This document shows positions 7,953-16,191 of a stretch of DNA of 64,000 nt, piece by piece. Each line of letters opens with the position of its first letter. The first letter of the stretch is position 1. The stretch spans positions 1,550,001 through 1,614,000 of the forward strand of contig JADJYV010000013.1 in assembly GCA_016719575.1 (NCBI GenBank). Direction: 5' to 3'. Source of the DNA: Pseudobdellovibrionaceae bacterium. Lineage in GTDB: Bacteria > Bdellovibrionota > Bdellovibrionia > Bdellovibrionales > Bdellovibrionaceae. A program made the position numbers and the translations under genes. A model generated the notes under the pieces. The model saw only the letters and a list, made by a program, of their open reading frames with translations, was not told the origin of the DNA and searched no databases.

Positions 7953-8816
7953 ATGGTCCGCATTTCAATTTTCATTCTTACACTCTCCCTTTCTTCCTAC
8001 TCTCACGCTGAAGTTTTATTTGAGGGGTACTCCAAAATCTTGGCAAATAACGCCCCCATCGGATATATCGTTTCTAAATATGAATTTGACTCTAAATCGA
8101 AAAAATTTATTTCAACGTACTTTTTAAAAACTGGAAAACAGGGTTCAGAAATAACCGAGAGCCTCAAAGCTATTGCAAACTCGGACCTGGCGCCTCTTTC
8201 GTATGAATACACAAGTATTGTCGGAAAAGACGTGAAGACTATAGATGCAAAATTTATTGGCGCAAAAATGACTGCAAAAATTAAGTCCGGAAAGAAAACA
8301 CAGACAGTCAGGAAGGATATTCCAAAAGGAACCTTTCTAAGTACATTTTTGGTTTACCTCATGTTAAAAAGCAACGACGGCCTTAAAACAAACTCAAACT
8401 ACGACTACAAAGCCATAGCTGAGGAAGATGCAGAAATTTACTCAGGACTCGCCGCCGTCGGCAAAGAAGAGTCTTACTTAGGTTTAAAGGCCTTCAAGGT
8501 ACAAAATAGATTTAAAGACATTAATTTTGTCAGCTTCGTAAATGAACGCGGCGAAGTTTTAGGAACCAACTCGGTTTCCCAAGGAGTCTCCACAGAGCTC
8601 GTTGCTGACTCCGCCACAGCAACCACCGGCTTTCCACTCAGTGCTGCAATTTTAAAACAACTTTTTGGCGAGGTACCAGCAGGAAAGACGAATATGCTTT
8701 CTAAAAGTGAGGGCCTAAACACACCAAATCCAGGCAAGCAACAAGGAATTCCTCAGGGACAAGGTATTCAGTTAAAAAGTCAGCCTACAAATACTGCCCC
8801 TCCTGCAAGTAAGTAA
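7953..8816 (+). CDS. Secreted protein of unknown function
   Basis: About 287 residues with a signal peptide (M-V-R-I-S-I-F-I then S-Y-S-H-A, cleavage near residue 19). The frame opens at a GTG at 7929, but AGGAGG at 7938-7943 points to the ATG at 7953. The mature part is beta-rich and lysine-rich (roughly residues 20-215) and ends in a low-complexity Gln/Pro/Gly tail. It resembles proteins annotated as DUF3108-like or unknown periplasmic proteins, but I cannot assign it. It lies 17 bases upstream of nagZ, so the two are probably co-transcribed. Confidence 0.7.
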   Translation: MVRISIFILTLSLSSYSHAEVLFEGYSKILANNAPIGYIVSKYEFDSKSKKFISTYFLKTGKQGSEITESLKAIANSDLAPLSYEYTSIVGKDVKTIDAKFIGAKMTAKIKSGKKTQTVRKDIPKGTFLSTFLVYLMLKSNDGLKTNSNYDYKAIAEEDAEIYSGLAAVGKEESYLGLKAFKVQNRFKDINFVSFVNERGEVLGTNSVSQGVSTELVADSATATTGFPLSAAILKQLFGEVPAGKTNMLSKSEGLNTPNPGKQQGIPQGQGIQLKSQPTNTAPPASK

Positions 8817-8833
8817 TTAAGAGAGGATGAGAC

Positions 8834-9940
8834 GTGAAAAAACTTATTGGTCAACATATGATTATCGGAATAGCAGGACACTCGCTCACGGCCGACGAAA
8901 AAAGGTTTATCGTTGATAACAATATCGGCGGCGTCGTTTTATTTGGACGGAATGTTAGTGAACCAAAACAAGTTCGCGAACTTTGCGCGGAAATTCAAGC
9001 GCTTCGACATCAAACTCTCTCGAGAGCACCGCTCTTTATCGGAATCGACATGGAGGGGGGGCGCGTCGCACGCCTGAAGGCTCCGTTCACGCAATGGCCA
9101 CCTCTAAAAACTCTTGGTGATTTAGACAACGCCACCGTAACATTTCATTTCTCAAATAAAATGGGTCTCGAGCTTCACTCCGTCGGTATCAACCTGGACT
9201 TTGCGCCGTGTATAGACGTCCTTAGTAATCCTAAAAACACCGTCGTTGGCGATCGCTCGATTGGCAGTGATCCCGAGCTTGTTGCCAAGCACGCCTCTGC
9301 GCTCGTCCGAGGCTTTATAAAGTCAAATGTTATCGCTTGTGTAAAACACTTCCCCGGGCATGGAAACACTTTGCTTGATAGCCATGAAGATTTGCCCGTT
9401 GAAGAAGCCGATTTGCAGAGACTTGAAACCATAGAGTTAATTCCATTCAGGCGCTCATTCAAAGCTAGAGTAGATATGGTTATGACGTCGCATATTCTTT
9501 TTAAAAACATAGATAACGAGTGGCCTGTTACCTTGTCTGAGAAATTCTTGAAGAAAATTCTTAGAGAACAATGCCGCTACCGCGGTTTAATTATCACTGA
9601 CGACCTTGACATGAAAGCTTTGTTAAAGCACTACGACCGGAAGACAATACCGGTTCGCGCAATGCAGGCTGGAGTGGATTTGCTTTTATATTGTAACGAT
9701 CCCACATCACCTCCAATCGCTCTCGAAGCACTTTCGTCCGCACTCGCACAAGGCCAGCTTAACAAAGCCGAACTTGAATCCTCCTATAAGCGTATTATTG
9801 AAGTCAAAAACGAACGCATTCAACATCCAGATCCAATGCCTCTTGAAGAGGCCCTAAAAATAATTGGAAATGCAGATCACCAAAAAATCTCCCAGGCTTT
9901 GGCAAAGGGCGAAGTCCCGACGGGACTTATCGAAGCTTAA
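8834..9940 (+). CDS. nagZ: Beta-N-acetylhexosaminidase NagZ (GH3)
   Basis: Family GH3 hydrolase that removes GlcNAc from 1,6-anhydro-muropeptides during peptidoglycan recycling; 368 residues, slightly longer than E. coli NagZ (341). Diagnostic motifs are the K-H-F-P-G-H-G-N-T loop near residue 170 with the general acid His in the following D-S-H-E-D, and the nucleophile Asp in I-T-D-D-L-D-M-K near 256. The start is a GTG at 8834 behind GAGAGGATGA. There is no signal peptide, as expected for a cytoplasmic enzyme. The 3' end overlaps the convergent propeller gene by 14 bases. Confidence 0.92.
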   Translation: MKKLIGQHMIIGIAGHSLTADEKRFIVDNNIGGVVLFGRNVSEPKQVRELCAEIQALRHQTLSRAPLFIGIDMEGGRVARLKAPFTQWPPLKTLGDLDNATVTFHFSNKMGLELHSVGINLDFAPCIDVLSNPKNTVVGDRSIGSDPELVAKHASALVRGFIKSNVIACVKHFPGHGNTLLDSHEDLPVEEADLQRLETIELIPFRRSFKARVDMVMTSHILFKNIDNEWPVTLSEKFLKKILREQCRYRGLIITDDLDMKALLKHYDRKTIPVRAMQAGVDLLLYCNDPTSPPIALEALSSALAQGQLNKAELESSYKRIIEVKNERIQHPDPMPLEEALKIIGNADHQKISQALAKGEVPTGLIEA

Positions 9941-11240
9941 GTTGAATGCTTGTGGCGCTATCGTCTGCGCGAATGCGAATGATATTGACTGCGTTTCCGC
10001 CGCCCGTGCCGGGATGCCCTTGGCTCGTTAATACCACTGCCGATAAATCAGGTGCAACCGCCAATCCCACGGCATAGGGATCAACATTCATTCTTGAAAG
10101 CTCTTGCAGCGTTTCAGAATCAAGGACTACCAACTCCGAACTTTGGTTAACGGCAACAAATAAAAAACGTCCGCCCGGTGATATATCTAAAGTTCGCGCA
10201 CCTTTTCCAACAGACGTCGACTTCCATCGCGGGCCATCAACCCTCTTGCCACGGGCACCTTCTAATGCCTGAATTACTTTTGAGAGAGGGGCTTTCGAAA
10301 TTGCTCCCGCGGAATTAGAGCTCGCATAAATCGTTTGTCCATCTGGACTCAAAACCAAATGCCTAGGCGTGGATGGAATATTCATAATAGAGCCGAGATA
10401 TTGCTGTGTCGGAATATGGAAGCCAGCAATCCCGCCTTTGCCCATGCGTGCAACAATCAAGTGCTGACTATCTGGAGAAAAAATAGCTCCGCGCAAACAG
10501 AAACCACAGGTCGAATCACGATCAGTTCCTCCAAGATCTTCTTGGCTCAGTTGTTTTTCAACAGTCATATGTCCTACATAACGAAACCGGCGCGGATCTC
10601 CGCTCGAGGTATCAATCAAGCTCACAGTATTATCACCCCAATTAACAACGGCTACATATCGCCCATCCGGCGATGCCACTACGTACTTTGGAATCGGCCC
10701 TGTCGGCATCACGCGCACGATTTGGTCCGACTCTGTATCAATGATAGCGATGGCGCTTGGAGATACTGCCGAGGCATCCCAATCGCGACGATAATAGGGT
10801 ACCCACAAGTATTTTCCATCTGCGGAAAGCTCACTTTCTACAGGCTTTCCCATAAATTCATTTCGTTTTGCGTTCGAAGGCTCCGAGTAATACCGATAAT
10901 CAAACTCGCCAACATCGTACCGAAAAAGCTCCTCTCGCGAAGCTGAAAATCGATGACTAATTGTTCTCATCTTTTTTAATCCTGGCCATGAGTAGACCAC
11001 GGTTTTCCCTCCCTCGAGGGAATTGATGTAGATCTTTTTTGCATCTGCCGAAAAGCGCACGGACTTAGGAGAATAAATCTCACGATCGACAATCTCAACC
11101 GGACGCTTCGTCTTAGACTCGCCCTGACCTATGCGCGCGTATTGACTAAGAGAAATAATCTCTTGCTCCTGCGCCGTTGCGACCTGGCTAGCACACAAAA
11201 AAGCTGTCAAAATTGTGAACAATTTTATTTTTGATTTCAT
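9927..11240 (-). CDS. Exported beta-propeller (YncE-like) protein
   Basis: About 437 residues starting at the ATG at 11240, which begins a signal peptide ending A-S-Q-V-A-T-A (cleavage near residue 23). The frame extends upstream to 11315 but without signal features. Repeated blade motifs such as S-A-D-G-K-Y-L, S-P-D-G-R-Y-V-A-V, S-P-D-S-Q-H-L, S-P-D-G-Q-T-I-Y and S-P-G-G-R-F-L-F mark a seven-bladed-type YVTN/WD40-like propeller (lactonase_7/YncE families). A C-x-x-C pair (C-G-F-C) occurs between blades. Such proteins are periplasmic scaffolds or bind ligands; the partner is unknown. Confidence 0.75.
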   Translation of the reverse strand: MKSKIKLFTILTAFLCASQVATAQEQEIISLSQYARIGQGESKTKRPVEIVDREIYSPKSVRFSADAKKIYINSLEGGKTVVYSWPGLKKMRTISHRFSASREELFRYDVGEFDYRYYSEPSNAKRNEFMGKPVESELSADGKYLWVPYYRRDWDASAVSPSAIAIIDTESDQIVRVMPTGPIPKYVVASPDGRYVAVVNWGDNTVSLIDTSSGDPRRFRYVGHMTVEKQLSQEDLGGTDRDSTCGFCLRGAIFSPDSQHLIVARMGKGGIAGFHIPTQQYLGSIMNIPSTPRHLVLSPDGQTIYASSNSAGAISKAPLSKVIQALEGARGKRVDGPRWKSTSVGKGARTLDISPGGRFLFVAVNQSSELVVLDSETLQELSRMNVDPYAVGLAVAPDLSAVVLTSQGHPGTGGGNAVNIIRIRADDSATSIQLKLR

Positions 11241-11459
11241 CCCGTTGGATTTAGCAATTATACTGCCAAAAAAATACTTTCGACTGTTAACTTTTGCCCA
11301 GTGCCTGGACCGCAAAAATGTAATTCCTACAGGACCTCACCAAACTCTGGCCACCGACCAAGCTCCGTACGCACCCCAGCTAGGATTAACTAACAGCAGA
11401 TAACCCGAAACTCTGGCAGGATCTTTGCTTTTCTTTTTCCAAATAGGACAGGAGTGTCT

Positions 11460-12611
11460 ATGGAATTCAAAGGTCTTCAGCATTCAGAAGCAAGAAATAT
11501 TAACCCCGTTTACCTCGGCCCCGAGACGCCTAAGTCAGGCCGATTCATGACACTTTCCGTGTTGATCCACGCTGCAATGGTAGCGGGAGTGACTCTAATG
11601 GGAATTCCGGTCTACGAGACGCCTGTCAAAAACGTCGTAGAATTTGAGGTTGAAAGTGATAAAATCGGGCCAGCCCCCATCCCAGATGGAAAACCCGACA
11701 TAGCGCCAAGCCAAGGCCCCACGGCTCCCCCTATCGTTTCCGCAGAAGAGCCCCCAAAAGAAGCCCCCGTAATTGCACAACCAGCAAGAACAGTTACCGC
11801 ACCGCCCGCTCCTCAACAAAAGCTGATGAAAGTAGCTCCGGCACCACTTGTAACTGCGCCCGCTCCTCAACAACAAGTACAGAGGTCCGCCCCTGAGCCC
11901 GCCCCTGTTCAAGCCTCACTTGACGACATCCAAGCTCCTGATCTCGAAACCTCAGACCATGGCGAAGTCGAAGTAGCAAAGCTTGATGATAAAGATCTCA
12001 ACGATGACTTTGAGAGAGTAGATCAAACTCACAATAAAGCCCTGGACGATGCTCAAAAAGAATTAGAGGACGAAGCCAAAAAGGTCGCTGACGCCAACGA
12101 AGAGACTCTCGCCCAAGCCGAAAAAGAAAACCAGGAACAAGCCAAGGCCCTTGCCGCTGCTGCTGCAGCTCGCAGAGCAAAAGATGCCAAGGCAATAGCT
12201 GATGCTCAAGCTGCTGAAACTACGAACGAGGGTGTCGGTCAAGGTGCTGGTCCAACTGGATCGCCAGAACCAACCAAAGAAGTGGCTGGAATACCTGGAG
12301 GAGTGCGGGCGCTTGATCAACTTCGCCAAATGCCTGGCAACAAATTCCCACAATACGATAAAGAGGAGCGACTCCAACGGCAAGAAGGCGCTGCCATATT
12401 TTATGCTTACGTCAATAAAGACGGATCTTTATCCCAGTTTAAGCTAGGAAAATCGACGGGTTTTAGAAATCTAGATGGCAAGACCCTCGCCGCCCTTAAA
12501 AAATGGAAGTTTTATCCAGGACAAGAAGGCTGGGTGGAAATGCCTTACCAATGGGTCCTTAAAGGTGACGCCTTGGAGGCTGGCGGGCAGCTGCGTAGCC
12601 GAATAAAGTAG
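11460..12611 (+). CDS. TonB/TolA-like energy-transducer protein
   Basis: About 383 residues: a cytoplasmic N-tail, one membrane segment at roughly residues 27-48, a Pro/Ala-rich stretch (about 70-155), a highly charged E/A/K coiled-coil stretch like TolA domain II (about 165-245), and a C-terminal TonB-type domain with F-Y-A-Y-V-N-K-D-G-S-L, L-D-G-K-T-L-A-A-L-K-K-W-K-F-Y-P-G. A GTG at 11454 is in frame, but the ACAGGAG at 11448-11454 fits the ATG at 11460. The layout suggests a periplasm-spanning transducer; no exbB/exbD or tolQ/tolR lies in the window. A strong terminator follows. Confidence 0.78.
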   Translation: MEFKGLQHSEARNINPVYLGPETPKSGRFMTLSVLIHAAMVAGVTLMGIPVYETPVKNVVEFEVESDKIGPAPIPDGKPDIAPSQGPTAPPIVSAEEPPKEAPVIAQPARTVTAPPAPQQKLMKVAPAPLVTAPAPQQQVQRSAPEPAPVQASLDDIQAPDLETSDHGEVEVAKLDDKDLNDDFERVDQTHNKALDDAQKELEDEAKKVADANEETLAQAEKENQEQAKALAAAAAARRAKDAKAIADAQAAETTNEGVGQGAGPTGSPEPTKEVAGIPGGVRALDQLRQMPGNKFPQYDKEERLQRQEGAAIFYAYVNKDGSLSQFKLGKSTGFRNLDGKTLAALKKWKFYPGQEGWVEMPYQWVLKGDALEAGGQLRSRIK

Positions 12612-12636
12612 TTATTAAAATCGTAGATTCTTAAAA

Positions 12637-12673
12637 TAAAAAGAGCCTGTTTTTAAGCAGGCTCTTTTTATTT
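12637..12673. terminator. Bidirectional Rho-independent terminator
   Basis: AAAAAGAGCCTG (12638-12649) and CAGGCTCTTTTT (12658-12669) form a perfect 12-base stem with an 8-base loop, flanked by A-run and T-run. It sits between the convergent TonB-like gene and the small basic-protein gene and serves both. Confidence 0.9.
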
Positions 12674-12690
12674 TAAGTTAAATCAATAAC

Positions 12691-12819
12691 TTAGTCTTTA
12701 AAAAGCTTTTTCGCAGACTTGGTAGTTCCCTTGCTGCGAAGAGCCGCTTTACGCTTAGTTCCGCTCGTAGCTTTTTTTCTTTCGCGAATGTACTCAGTTT
12801 TTTTCGTTTTAGAAGCCAT
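12691..12819 (-). CDS. Small highly basic protein (42 residues)
   Basis: A short ORF begins with an ATG at 12819 preceded by GGGAGAG, and ends 18 bases before the shared terminator. The product has 12 Lys and 4 Arg against 3 acidic residues (net about +13), starting M-A-S-K-T-K-K-T-E-Y and ending S-A-K-K-L-F-K-D. The good ribosome site, terminator and tight fit support it as a real gene. Composition suggests nucleic-acid or ribosome binding, but it does not match bS22 or THX as I know them. Function unknown. Confidence 0.65.
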   Translation of the reverse strand: MASKTKKTEYIRERKKATSGTKRKAALRSKGTTKSAKKLFKD

Positions 12820-12854
12820 ATTCTCTCCCGGTTTTTAACGGACGGTGTTAGGTA

Positions 12855-13700
12855 TCAAAAGGAAATCAGTAAGTCAATGGAATGGCGATCAAAATCCTTA
12901 CCTTTTATATTCCCTTGATGGCTATAGTTCATGGCGAAAACAGGGCCATTAAAGCCCAATCCCTGAGTAAAAAGCTCCTGCTCGGCCTTAATGTCGTTTT
13001 TGTACCCAAGTCGAAGGGTCATCCACTCATTCCATAGGGTTTCAAATCCCCCCATATATATAGCCTTTCCAAAATTGTTATCCGCGGAAGACAAGACATC
13101 AAAGCGGGCCCGCAAAATGTTTTGATAGATCGTATTTACTCCAAAGGCCATTTGTGGCCGCAACCGCAAGTCCTCAGGAATATTTGAACGCGGCTCAAAT
13201 GTATTATAAAAAACCCACGCAACTCCAAGTCGATCCGTCGGTGTAAAAAACAAACCAATATTGGCGTTTGTCTGATTGTACTTAACTCCATTGATTTTTG
13301 AAGTGTTGTCGTTTCCAGTCAAACCGATCGCAAGCCTGTCAAAAATAAAATCTGCGACCGACAAACGAAACTCTTGAACCTGCACATCCTGATCACTGTT
13401 ATTTTTGGAATTGCTGACAAAATACGAAAAACTTGCCGGCAAAACCACATCTCGACCTGTTTCACTCAGACCAACAGAGAGGTCTTCGCGACTCCATGAA
13501 GAATAAATATATCGTCCTTTCGCATGAACTAAAGCCGCTGGATTCAAGTAGTTAACATCACTAGCCTCGACCGCCGCCCTGCCCGCTCCAGCCACGGCTC
13601 CAGACGAGGCACTAGAATAGGTTTGGGCATAAGACCAACTCGAGATAAAATAAAGACACAATAAAACAGGATGTTTTAAAGAGCTTAAAGGATTGAGCAT
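12855..13700 (-). CDS. Outer-membrane beta-barrel protein (OmpP1/FadL-like or PorV-like)
   Basis: A 281-residue protein with a signal peptide ending S-S-W-S-Y-A (cleavage near residue 25), then G-A-G-R-A-A-V-E-A-S-D-V-N-Y-L-N-P-A-A-L, the hallmark start of FadL/UPF0164-type barrels. Alternating amphipathic strands and a terminal aromatic residue (L-L-I-S-F) support a barrel inserted by BAM. It is shorter than E. coli FadL (about 420), so a smaller channel or scaffold is likely. Its ATG overlaps the TTG start of the divergent peptidase gene, so the two genes have start codons sharing a base and must have promoters inside each other. Confidence 0.7.
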   Translation of the reverse strand: MLNPLSSLKHPVLLCLYFISSWSYAQTYSSASSGAVAGAGRAAVEASDVNYLNPAALVHAKGRYIYSSWSREDLSVGLSETGRDVVLPASFSYFVSNSKNNSDQDVQVQEFRLSVADFIFDRLAIGLTGNDNTSKINGVKYNQTNANIGLFFTPTDRLGVAWVFYNTFEPRSNIPEDLRLRPQMAFGVNTIYQNILRARFDVLSSADNNFGKAIYMGGFETLWNEWMTLRLGYKNDIKAEQELFTQGLGFNGPVFAMNYSHQGNIKGKDFDRHSIDLLISF

Positions 13701-14809
13701 TGAGATACCTCTATAACATAACGATTTGCATTTGTTTGTCGCTGTTATCCTACCAAAGAGCCTCCGCGGCCGCTAGCAACTTTGTCGCCAAGAATGTTCG
13801 CGTCGGAGATTCAGTTGTTTCTATACTAAAGAAATATCGCTTCGATGAACGCGAAAGAGCGCGTGTTTTTACACTGGCACCAGCGTTAAAAAAATTATAC
13901 CTACAACTCGATGTTTTCTATTTAGTTAAACAGTCTCCCGAGGGCACAGAGCTGCGATTATACGAACCGCAAACAGATATCGTTTTTGTATTGAAAAAAT
14001 CTACGCAAGAAATCTCAGCCAAGATGGCTCGTGCTGTGTTTAAAACCATGATTGCAAGTGTCGACGGAAGAATTCGCGGGTCATTACTGGGAAATATTAT
14101 TGAAAAAACTAAAAGCAATTGGGTCGCTTCGCGTTTTATGGATGCTTACATCCTAGACCATAACCTCAATCATGGGCTCTCTCGGGGAGATAAGTATTCT
14201 TTGATGGTAGAAAAAAAATACGATGGGCCATTTTTTATTCGTTACGGAGAAGTTGTAAAGACCTCTTTGCAAATTCGCGGCCGCAATGTGCAAAAAAAGT
14301 ACGTCAAAATCCAAGGAAACAACGGCGGCGTATTTATTTCTGAAAGTGACCTGTTAAAAAATCGTCCCTATTACGCTCCTGTAAATTATTTGCGAGTTGC
14401 AAGCCTCTTTCAGCCCCGACGCCGACATCCAATTACGAGAAGAATTCAGCCACACTTGGGAGTCGATTTTGAACTACCAGAGGGGACCGCTGTATTTGCC
14501 CCTCGAAATGGTGTCGTTGCCCGCTTCGGACATAGCAGAGCCGCTGGATATTATGTGGTCCTCTCACATGGAAATGAATTTGAAACATCTTACAATCACT
14601 TACGAAGAGTGGACTCGCGAATTCGCAGAGGGTTGACGATAAGAGCCGGTGAAAAGTTTGCGGAGGTCGGTTGCAGCGGATACTGCACAAAAGCACATTT
14701 ACATTTTGCGCTTCGCCAAAAGGGACGTATGGTTGACCCTCTAAAATTCCTTAGACCTTATCCAATATTTGCCGAAGGCTTGCTACACTCGAAGGTCGCC
14801 CAATTTTAA
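13700..14809 (+). CDS. Secreted M23 (LytM-type) peptidoglycan endopeptidase
   Basis: 369 residues: signal peptide (cleavage near residue 24 after R-A-S-A), an OapA/LysM-like segment (about 30-90), a middle domain, and a C-terminal M23 domain from about residue 245 with H-L-G-V-D-F (zinc ligands H and D) and H-L-H-F (catalytic/zinc His), so it should be a Zn endopeptidase cutting peptide cross-links. The TTG at 13700 is chosen because AAAGGA at 13687-13692 has seven-base spacing and no in-frame ATG precedes the signal peptide. The last 4 bases overlap the convergent lipoprotein gene. A predator could use it on its own or on prey wall. Confidence 0.85.
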   Translation: MRYLYNITICICLSLLSYQRASAAASNFVAKNVRVGDSVVSILKKYRFDERERARVFTLAPALKKLYLQLDVFYLVKQSPEGTELRLYEPQTDIVFVLKKSTQEISAKMARAVFKTMIASVDGRIRGSLLGNIIEKTKSNWVASRFMDAYILDHNLNHGLSRGDKYSLMVEKKYDGPFFIRYGEVVKTSLQIRGRNVQKKYVKIQGNNGGVFISESDLLKNRPYYAPVNYLRVASLFQPRRRHPITRRIQPHLGVDFELPEGTAVFAPRNGVVARFGHSRAAGYYVVLSHGNEFETSYNHLRRVDSRIRRGLTIRAGEKFAEVGCSGYCTKAHLHFALRQKGRMVDPLKFLRPYPIFAEGLLHSKVAQF

Positions 14810-16065
14810 TTCCGATTACAAACTGATACGTATTCGGCGCAGCGATTGGCAACGTTGCGAGTTGGAACACCCGAAACTCCATAATAACACTGATTTGCTT
14901 GATTATATTCTACCGGCTCCTCGGCGCCGGCATTATTAAGATAGCAAGACCCCACCTTTGGTATTACACAACGCCGGTCAATGCTTATATCCCAGTGATC
15001 AGGACGCAAATGACGTCGGATAATTTCTAATTCAGCACGATAATTCGCGTCTGCCAACCGACTAAAGGGATCCGGTGGACAAGCTGCTGCATCTTGAACA
15101 CGCATAATCACATAGCGTCGTGCTTGAGGACAAGACCATATCGCCCCGCTAGATGCTGATGGATTTTCTAAGTTAATTTCTTGGACCCCAACAAGAGTAT
15201 TGTTGGGATTATAGGTATCTGGCTGGGCGGCAGCATTACCCGAAGCAAGTATGGTATAGGGAGCGATATCAGCTGCGAAGTTAAGCAAATAGCCTCTTCC
15301 ATAGGCCACCGATATATCTGTAACACCAGCAGGCACGCGAGCCGCATAAGCCGCATTTGTGCGAAATCCAGAGTATGTCAATGAGAGCATGCGGCTATTT
15401 ACAAACTCGTTACGAACGCTGTAAGCCATGCCGATATCTTTGTTGTAAGAAATGCCGGCCTCCATCACGCGCTGATTTGCAGTCATCGCAAGCGGAAAGT
15501 AATTAACTGCTGCGCCTGTCGCTCTGAAGATTGGATCCATGATTCTATCATCTGTCAGATCCATAAGAACATTAACATAATCATAGCCCAACGTGGGCGC
15601 GGATCCGGACACTGTTAGTAGTTGATTCGGAGCCCCTCGCGTGCGAACAGACATTTGCATTGTAGCTTCAGCATTTTCAGGGGTTCCGGCAACAAATTGT
15701 TTCAACTGCTCAGCAGTGACCTCTGTTGCTGGATACGATGGCTGTAATTTCGACTTCGCATAACTAACGAATCCCGGTCTAATACTCACCCCACCGCCAC
15801 CGTAGGATCCCGCTTTAATAGTAAAAAACCCTGGCTTATTTGAAGCCCCAGTTCCAGCACATGAATTATAAGAAATCTGATCAAATGAGGCATCAAAGGC
15901 AAAAGGAGCAGCTGCAGAGTTTGCGTCAACCGTCCCGACGGAAGATTCATCAATGGCCTGATCAAAGCCTGCTTTTCCACAATTTTGAAACGCAAAAATG
16001 AGGGAGCAAACGCCAGCAACGACTGCCGTGCTTTTAACAATATAATTAAGCACATTGGACTTCAT
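14806..16065 (-). CDS. Putative lipoprotein of unknown function (F-Q-N-C-G-K type)
   Basis: 419 residues. The N-terminus has a hydrophobic segment followed by F-A-F-Q-N-C-G-K-A-G-F; the Cys near residue 29 is in the position of a lipidated residue although F-Q-N is a poor match to the usual L-A/S-G lipobox. The same motif occurs at 48884-50116. The mature part is rich in Ala, Asn and Tyr with many cysteines near its end (S-C-Y-L-N, Q-C-Y-Y, R-C-A-E-Y-V-S-V-C), suggesting disulfides. Family not recognised. The gene faces the M23 peptidase with interlocked stop codons. Confidence 0.65.
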   Translation of the reverse strand: MKSNVLNYIVKSTAVVAGVCSLIFAFQNCGKAGFDQAIDESSVGTVDANSAAAPFAFDASFDQISYNSCAGTGASNKPGFFTIKAGSYGGGGVSIRPGFVSYAKSKLQPSYPATEVTAEQLKQFVAGTPENAEATMQMSVRTRGAPNQLLTVSGSAPTLGYDYVNVLMDLTDDRIMDPIFRATGAAVNYFPLAMTANQRVMEAGISYNKDIGMAYSVRNEFVNSRMLSLTYSGFRTNAAYAARVPAGVTDISVAYGRGYLLNFAADIAPYTILASGNAAAQPDTYNPNNTLVGVQEINLENPSASSGAIWSCPQARRYVIMRVQDAAACPPDPFSRLADANYRAELEIIRRHLRPDHWDISIDRRCVIPKVGSCYLNNAGAEEPVEYNQANQCYYGVSGVPTRNVANRCAEYVSVCNRN

Positions 16066-16133
16066 AAACTCCCCTTATTTCAGGTTAACACAATCCGTCT
16101 TGAGATTTTGACTAAAAACCGGGGACGTCCAGA

Positions 16134-16173
16134 ATGAAACGATAGACTTTAAGACTTGTCTTAAAATGAAACG
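16134..16173 (+). promoter_or_regulatory. Palindrome flanked by direct repeats upstream of galU
   Basis: TTTAAGAC (16148-16155) and GTCTTAAA (16158-16165) form a near-continuous 18-base palindrome; the octamer ATGAAACG flanks it on both sides (16134-16141 and 16166-16173). It lies 18 bases before the galU start and looks like an operator rather than a terminator, since no T-run follows. Confidence 0.45.
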
Positions 16174-16191
16174 TCTGAGAACAATAGGAAC

